DNA of 10,079 nucleotides, taken from NCBI GenBank assembly GCA_937890845.1, contig CALADR010000173.1:1-10079 (forward strand), in the 5' to 3' direction. Origin of the DNA: an uncultured Bacteroidales bacterium (GTDB taxonomy: Bacteria; Bacteroidota; Bacteroidia; Bacteroidales; UBA932). Under the pieces are notes generated by a model. The model was not told the origin of the DNA and searched no databases. It saw only the letters and a list, made by a program, of their open reading frames with translations. Within the stretch, counting starts at the first letter, position 1; the number at the start of each line of letters is the position of its first letter. The translations under genes were made by a program, and so were the position numbers. Below, one piece after another: positions 6,292-10,079 of this stretch.

Positions 6292-7074
6292 TCAGTCTCG
6301 AAGAACGGATTCGAGTGAGACAGATGCGTCTGTCTTTCCGTCCCGGTATTTCACAATAACAGGAGTATAAAGGTGAATGCCTTTATCTGCACCAGGACCT
6401 TTAGAAACAGGTCTGCTTCCGGCTACAACTACGGCTCCTTTCGGAACAATCATTCTGCCGGATTCATCGGCCTTTATAAACTCTCCTGTAGTGGCGTCAA
6501 ATATTGATGTGGAAGAATTTATTATAACACCTGTTCCTATGACCGCATTTTCACGAACAAGAGTTCCTTCGTAAATGCCACAGTTTCCTCCGATAAATAC
6601 ATTGTCTTCAATAATTACCGGAAGAGCTCCTACAGGTTCAAGAACACCTCCGAGCTGAGATGCAGCTGACAAGTGTACGTGTTTTCCGACCTGTGCGCAG
6701 GATCCGACAAGAGCATGCGAGTCAATCATAGTATCGCTGTCAACATAAGCTCCTATATTGATGTATGATGGAGGCATGACTATTACAGATGGAGCCAGGT
6801 AGGCTCCGGATCTTACAGAGCTTCCTCCAGGTACTATTCTGACTTTGTCCTCAAGTGACATCGTGCGGGCAGGAATTGTATCCTTGTCAAAAAACGAAAA
6901 TTTCCCGTTGCTCATATCCGTCATTTTTCCATAACGGAATCCGTTGAGAATCACTTCTTTTACCCAGGAATTTACAACCCATTCACCGTTTTTCTTTTCC
7001 GCAACCCTGACTTCACCTTTTTCAAGGGCGCGGCATATTTCGTAAAATTTTTGAAGTTCTGTATTGTTGTCCAT
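6292..7074 (-). CDS. dapD: Tetrahydrodipicolinate N-succinyltransferase
   Basis: DapD transfers an acyl group (classically succinyl from succinyl-CoA) to tetrahydrodipicolinate, committing the pathway to the acylated branch of DAP synthesis. The 260-residue protein has an N-terminal helical region with LEKGEVRVAEKKNGEWVVNSW (17-37, like the E. coli enzyme's ALRVAEKIDGQWVTHQW), then a left-handed beta-helix of hexapeptide repeats from about 85 to 200. That part includes PPSYINIGAYVDSDTMIDS (101-119, with the catalytic-type Asp118), VGSCAQVGKHVHLS (123-136), GGVLEP (142-147) and IYEGT (167-171, likely catalytic Glu169). The C-terminal IHLYTPVIVKYRDGKT resembles the family's SLYCAVIVKK ending. 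Succinyl rather than acetyl specificity is inferred from similarity to DapD rather than the shorter DapH. It lies 8 bases upstream of the aminotransferase gene. Confidence 0.94.
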   Translation of the reverse strand: MDNNTELQKFYEICRALEKGEVRVAEKKNGEWVVNSWVKEVILNGFRYGKMTDMSNGKFSFFDKDTIPARTMSLEDKVRIVPGGSSVRSGAYLAPSVIVMPPSYINIGAYVDSDTMIDSHALVGSCAQVGKHVHLSAASQLGGVLEPVGALPVIIEDNVFIGGNCGIYEGTLVRENAVIGTGVIINSSTSIFDATTGEFIKADESGRMIVPKGAVVVAGSRPVSKGPGADKGIHLYTPVIVKYRDGKTDASVSLESVLRD

Positions 7075-7111
7075 AGTAAATTATTCGTGTATTAAAGTTG
7101 CAACATCCGGG

Positions 7112-7192
7112 TTAGCGGAGTCCTAAATCTGCGATAGTCTGCTGCATGGTGGTGTATGTCGCATCTGTTGCAGAAGTTAGCGGAAGCCTTAG
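7112..7192 (-). pseudogene. Displaced C-terminal segment of dapA in the -1 frame
   Basis: Reading the minus strand one base back from the end of the annotated dapA frame gives 26 residues starting LRLPLTSATD and ending ADLGLR, then TAA at 7112-7114. LRLPLT is the conserved start of the DapA C-terminal segment (E. coli has LRLPMT about 27 residues from its end). Added to the 265 residues of the main frame, this gives 291, against 292 for E. coli DapA. The segment has no start codon of its own near LRLP, so it is the detached end of dapA, not a separate gene. The switch lies at ATG-AAC-TAA (7189-7197). Confidence 0.88.
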
Positions 7193-7986
7193 TTCATTTG
7201 CCCCATGGCAGAGAGGCCGGCTTTTGCCGGAATCGGATTGCTTTCAATGAAGCAGTTTCTGAACAGAGGGGAAAGCTTGTGGTGGAGTTCCCTTGCTGTG
7301 GCAATATCGTTGCGGAGCAGGGCTTCTGTGAGACATACCATGAGTTCAGGAGCAATGTTTGATGCTACGCTTATTACACCGGAAGCTCCTGTTGCCATCA
7401 GCGACAGAGTTTCGTCATCATTGCCGCTGAGAACGGAAAATCCTTCAGGAGCATTCCTGATGATTTCGGATATTTGTGAATAATTTCCGGATGCTTCCTT
7501 TATAGCGACTATGTTTTCTATTTCCGCGAGCCTTAGAGCTGTCTCTGCAGTCATATTGGAGCCAGTCCTACCTGGGACATTATACATTACTATCGGTTTA
7601 TCCGAAGATTCAGATACGGCTTTGAAATATTCGTATAGGCCGGTCTGTGTAGGCTTGTTGTAGTATGGAACCACTATGAGGAATGCATCCGCGCCGTGGC
7701 TTTCAAGCAACTTTATGCTTTTTATAGTCCCTGACAGAGAATTTGTTCCGCCTCCGGCTATTATGGTTTTGCCTTGCCCCAATTCTTTGGATATTTCCAG
7801 AATCCTTATTTTTTCGTTCTCGTCAAGACATGGGGTCTCTCCTGTAGTGCCGAGTGGTACGAGAAAATGAATTCCAGCAGCTGTTTGTCTTCCGACAAGT
7901 CTGGCAAAAGCTTCATAGTCCACATTTCCGTTGCGGAAAGGAGTTATGAGTGCGGTGCCGCACCCTTTCAAACTGAGAGTTTTCAT
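7189..7986 (-). CDS. dapA: 4-hydroxy-tetrahydrodipicolinate synthase, frame broken near the C-terminus
   Basis: DapA condenses pyruvate with aspartate semialdehyde, the first step specific to DAP/lysine synthesis. It is a TIM-barrel class I aldolase-type enzyme. The active site is complete: GTTGE (46-50, with Thr47-Thr48), YNVPGRTG with Tyr135 and Arg140, and the Schiff-base Lys163 in AIKEASG. NPIPAKAGLSAMG near the end corresponds to E. coli NPIPVKWACKELG. The frame then ends prematurely at residue 265 (stop at 7189-7191), while the missing 26 residues lie intact in the -1 frame down to 7112. The start at 7986 has TAGGAAAA upstream, with its AGG inside the dapB stop codon; the dapB gap is 9 bases. 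If the break is real, the barrel and catalytic residues survive but the final C-terminal segment is lost. Confidence 0.95.
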   Translation of the reverse strand: MKTLSLKGCGTALITPFRNGNVDYEAFARLVGRQTAAGIHFLVPLGTTGETPCLDENEKIRILEISKELGQGKTIIAGGGTNSLSGTIKSIKLLESHGADAFLIVVPYYNKPTQTGLYEYFKAVSESSDKPIVMYNVPGRTGSNMTAETALRLAEIENIVAIKEASGNYSQISEIIRNAPEGFSVLSGNDDETLSLMATGASGVISVASNIAPELMVCLTEALLRNDIATARELHHKLSPLFRNCFIESNPIPAKAGLSAMGQMN

Positions 7987-7995
7987 ACCGTTTTC

Positions 7996-8676
7996 CTATT
8001 TGAAAATAATGTCTTTGAAGTCAAAGACTCCAGTGAATTTTTCTGTCTTCAAAGCAGCTTCGACAGCACCTTGTGCAAAACCCTCTCTGGAGAATGCCTC
8101 ATGTGTGATTGTTATCCTGTCGTTTGAGCCTTCAAAACCTATAGAGTGTATTCCCGGTATTTCTCCGCACCTTACTGACTGTATATCAGTGTGTACATTC
8201 ATGTTGGCATCAATGATTTCCCCAAGTGTCTTTGCTGTGCCGCTAGGGGCGTCAAGCTTGTGGCAATGATGCTTTTCAATTATATAAGGACTGTATCCTC
8301 CTGTTTGTCCCATCATTTCAGATACAAAGCCTGCAAGAGCAAAGAATATATTTACGCCAATTGAGAAATTGGAAGCGTAAATCATTGTAGTTCCGCATTT
8401 TTCGAAATATGATGTAACTTCATCCCTGATATCGTTCCATCCGGTAGTTCCTACTACTACAGCCTTGAAATTTTCAGCAAGAAAGCGGTAGTTTTCCCGG
8501 AATGCGGCTGGTGTAGTAAAGTCAATGCAGACACTTTCTGCAGCAAGGTCTTTGTCAAAAGTTTTGATATCCTCGCTTTTTCCTGAGCATTCAATGCCTT
8601 TTTCCTCCAGGACTTTTTCGACCATGTGGCCCATTTTTCCGTATCCGCTTATAGCTATTTTCATGTTCGTTATCAT
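7996..8676 (-). CDS. dapB: 4-hydroxy-tetrahydrodipicolinate reductase
   Basis: DapB reduces the DapA product to tetrahydrodipicolinate with NAD(P)H. The 226-residue protein has an N-terminal Rossmann domain with GYGKMG (11-16) and VVVGTTGW (73-80). The substrate domain has ASNFSIGVNIFFALA (101-115) and the hallmark EKHHCHKLDAPSGTAK (134-149), with the catalytic His136/137, Lys140 and the Gly146-Thr147 substrate contact. NDRITITHEAFSREGFAQGAV (185-205) matches the family's C-terminal block. It is shorter than E. coli DapB (273), which I believe is normal for this phylum. The ATG at 8676 overlaps the lysC stop as ATGA, with GAGG 4 bases upstream; the internal Met5 (8664) also fits the family start (MKIAISGYG) but has no well-spaced ribosome site. 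Confidence 0.96.
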   Translation of the reverse strand: MITNMKIAISGYGKMGHMVEKVLEEKGIECSGKSEDIKTFDKDLAAESVCIDFTTPAAFRENYRFLAENFKAVVVGTTGWNDIRDEVTSYFEKCGTTMIYASNFSIGVNIFFALAGFVSEMMGQTGGYSPYIIEKHHCHKLDAPSGTAKTLGEIIDANMNVHTDIQSVRCGEIPGIHSIGFEGSNDRITITHEAFSREGFAQGAVEAALKTEKFTGVFDFKDIIFK

Positions 8677-10037
8677 ATTTCCTCTTTTTCAAAAAGATAA
8701 TGGTGAATCTGCTGCATTACATCATTGAGGGCTGGTCTGTCAATGACGAAACTTATATTCACAAAGGAAGCACCCTGTGAAATCATATAGATTTTGCAGT
8801 CTCTGAGCGGAGCAAATGTCTTTTTGAGCAGCCCGTTCAGGTTTATTATATTTTTCCCTATGATAGAAATCTGTGATTTATCATTATCAACGATAACATC
8901 AGCGAACTCGGATAACTGGGATATTACATTTTCTATATTCTGTCCTGAATCTACTGTTACTGATATATTAGCCTCAGATGTACTGATCAGATCGACGGAA
9001 ACTTTATTCTCACTGAAAATTTCGAAGACCTTTTTCAGAAATCCCGATACATTGATCATCTTCGTGGAGAAAATGTTGATTACATTGATATTTTCCTTGC
9101 AGGAAACCGATTTTACACCGTCCTCTATGAAAGAGCTCTGTAGGATTGCTGTTCCTTCACCTGAGGGATTCATAGAGTTCAGAACGTAAATCGGGATATT
9201 TTTCTTGACAGCAGGCTCAATCGTCAGAGGATGAAGTACTTTTGCTCCGAAGTGAGCCATTTCGGCCGCTTCCTCAAAAGATATTTTCTGAAGACATCTG
9301 GTGTTTTTTACACGTCTGGGATCCGCTGTCCTGACTCCATCAACATCTGTCCAGATTTCAATGCGTGCCGCATCTGCCGCCATGCCTATAAGGGATGCCG
9401 AATAGTCAGAGCCTCCTCGTCCCAATACAGTAGGTTCTCCGTCAGAAGTAGCTGAAACAAAGCCTTGTGTGATGATTGCATCTGCACTTGAAGCAGCTTC
9501 TGCTATTTTGGCAGGGACAATCCTTGTGATTTCATCGTTCAAAGGCTCTCCTTTCAGGTAATTCTTGCTGGTTATTATCATTTCCCTTGCATCAAGGTAT
9601 GCGGTCCTGATGCCTCCTGCATTCAGCGCACAGCATATTATGTTGGAGGAAAGATATTCTCCTGTAGATATTATAACAGCCTTGCTTCTGTCAGAAAGTT
9701 CTCCGAGGGAGCATACTGCGCTTGTAAATGAATCCAAAGAGTCGCAGATGCCGTTGATTTTTTCTTCGGCAAGAATCCTGTATTCACTGTTTTTTTCCAG
9801 AAGTTCTTCTGCAAGTTCCAGATGTCTTGTTCTGAGTTGAGAAAGCAGTCTTGCCGTTTCCTCCCGGTTTCTGGAGGCTGCTGTTTCCGATATCTTATAC
9901 AGAAGGTCTGTGACCTTTGACAGAGCTGACACTACTACTAACGGTTTCTCTTCAAGCCTGTCACGTATTATTCCTATGGCGCGTGTTATCGCTTCATAGT
10001 TGGCGACCGAAGTGCCGCCGAATTTCATAATTATCAT
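8673..10037 (-). CDS. lysC: Aspartate kinase, lysine-sensitive (LysC/AKIII-like)
   Basis: Aspartokinase phosphorylates aspartate, the first step towards DAP, lysine, threonine and methionine. The 454-residue protein has the kinase signature KFGGTSV (5-11), ISTGEYLSS (123-131), GRGGSDYSAS (206-215) and WTDVDGVRTADPR (229-241), then two C-terminal ACT domains (about 315-380 and 388-452). ACT1 carries SVDLISTSE (347-355), closely matching the E. coli LysC lysine-binding segment SVDLITTSE, so feedback inhibition by lysine is likely. Length and architecture match monofunctional AKIII (449 in E. coli). There is no homoserine dehydrogenase domain. The ATG at 10037 has AAGGAAAG 9 bases upstream (10047-10054); Met4 (10028) is an alternative. 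It is the first gene of the visible DAP cluster. Only 42 bases upstream are in the window, so a lysine riboswitch or promoter can be neither seen nor excluded. Confidence 0.96.
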   Translation of the reverse strand: MIIMKFGGTSVANYEAITRAIGIIRDRLEEKPLVVVSALSKVTDLLYKISETAASRNREETARLLSQLRTRHLELAEELLEKNSEYRILAEEKINGICDSLDSFTSAVCSLGELSDRSKAVIISTGEYLSSNIICCALNAGGIRTAYLDAREMIITSKNYLKGEPLNDEITRIVPAKIAEAASSADAIITQGFVSATSDGEPTVLGRGGSDYSASLIGMAADAARIEIWTDVDGVRTADPRRVKNTRCLQKISFEEAAEMAHFGAKVLHPLTIEPAVKKNIPIYVLNSMNPSGEGTAILQSSFIEDGVKSVSCKENINVINIFSTKMINVSGFLKKVFEIFSENKVSVDLISTSEANISVTVDSGQNIENVISQLSEFADVIVDNDKSQISIIGKNIINLNGLLKKTFAPLRDCKIYMISQGASFVNISFVIDRPALNDVMQQIHHYLFEKEEI

Positions 10038-10079
10038 ATTGTCGTTCTTTCCTTGTTTGACAGCAAGTGGAATATTCTG
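10034..10079 (-). other. Possible 3' end of an upstream gene overlapping lysC
   Basis: On the minus strand one frame reads RIFHLLSNKERTTI and stops at TGA (10034-10036), overlapping the lysC ATG as ATGA, the same arrangement as lysC/dapB. This would fit a co-translated upstream gene, but 14 residues are too few to identify. The lysC frame itself and the third frame also stay open to the edge, so this may be chance. Confidence 0.2.

Noticed and set aside
7189..7200. Programmed -1 ribosomal frameshifting in dapA
   Set aside because: No X-XXY-YYZ slippery heptamer and no obvious downstream stem were seen at ATG-AAC-TAA. Kept only as the least likely explanation of the split gene.
7156..7483. 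Plus-strand open frames opposite the dapA 3' end
   Set aside because: They are antisense shadows with no recognisable domains, and the minus-strand frames carry clear DapA homology.
10038..10079. Lysine riboswitch upstream of lysC
   Set aside because: Only 42 bases upstream are present, far too few to contain the aptamer, and a frame stays open through them, so nothing can be claimed.

Overview
The window comes from a chromosome of the phylum Bacteroidota, most likely order Bacteroidales. Four things point there: a TTTG-N20-TAnnTTTG promoter of the Bacteroidota sigma-ABfr type ahead of rpsP; a ribosomal protein S16 with a long Ala/Glu/Lys-rich tail; families largely typical of this phylum (DUF4254, DUF4465); and weak or absent Shine-Dalgarno sequences before several genes. 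The genus cannot be fixed from this window.

Left part (1-1581). A DUF2147 exported protein runs off the left edge on the minus strand. It is divergent from rpsP-rimM on the plus strand. The 142-base intergenic region holds a well-matched promoter for rpsP, a perfect 8-bp hairpin at the predicted 5' end of the rpsP mRNA, and a small dyad in front of the DUF2147 gene. rpsP and rimM are 4 bases apart and make a ribosome-biogenesis unit. trmD and rplS, which often follow in other bacteria, are absent here.

Right part (1590-10079). Nine genes all lie on the minus strand, in transcription order: lysC, dapB, dapA, dapD, a class I/II aminotransferase, dapF, a DUF4465 lipoprotein, a DUF4254 protein and a GT9 glycosyltransferase. 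Most gaps are under 20 bases, and lysC and dapB overlap by ATGA. The first six form a compact diaminopimelate (DAP)/lysine cluster. LysC phosphorylates aspartate; DapA and DapB build tetrahydrodipicolinate; DapD N-acylates it; the aminotransferase is well placed to be the missing N-succinyl-DAP aminotransferase (DapC role); and DapF makes meso-DAP for peptidoglycan and lysine. asd, dapE and lysA are not in the window. The last three genes look envelope-related and follow in the same direction, with a possible weak terminator hairpin before DUF4254.

The most notable observation is that dapA is broken as written. The reading frame stops after 265 codons, but the expected C-terminal 26 residues (starting LRLPLT) are intact in the -1 frame immediately downstream. 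Joined, they restore a normal 291-residue DapA. This is either a sequencing/assembly indel, a real truncation of a normally essential enzyme, or, least likely, recoding. I see no CRISPR array, insertion sequence, tRNA, rRNA or phage feature, and no clear evidence of a new multi-gene system.
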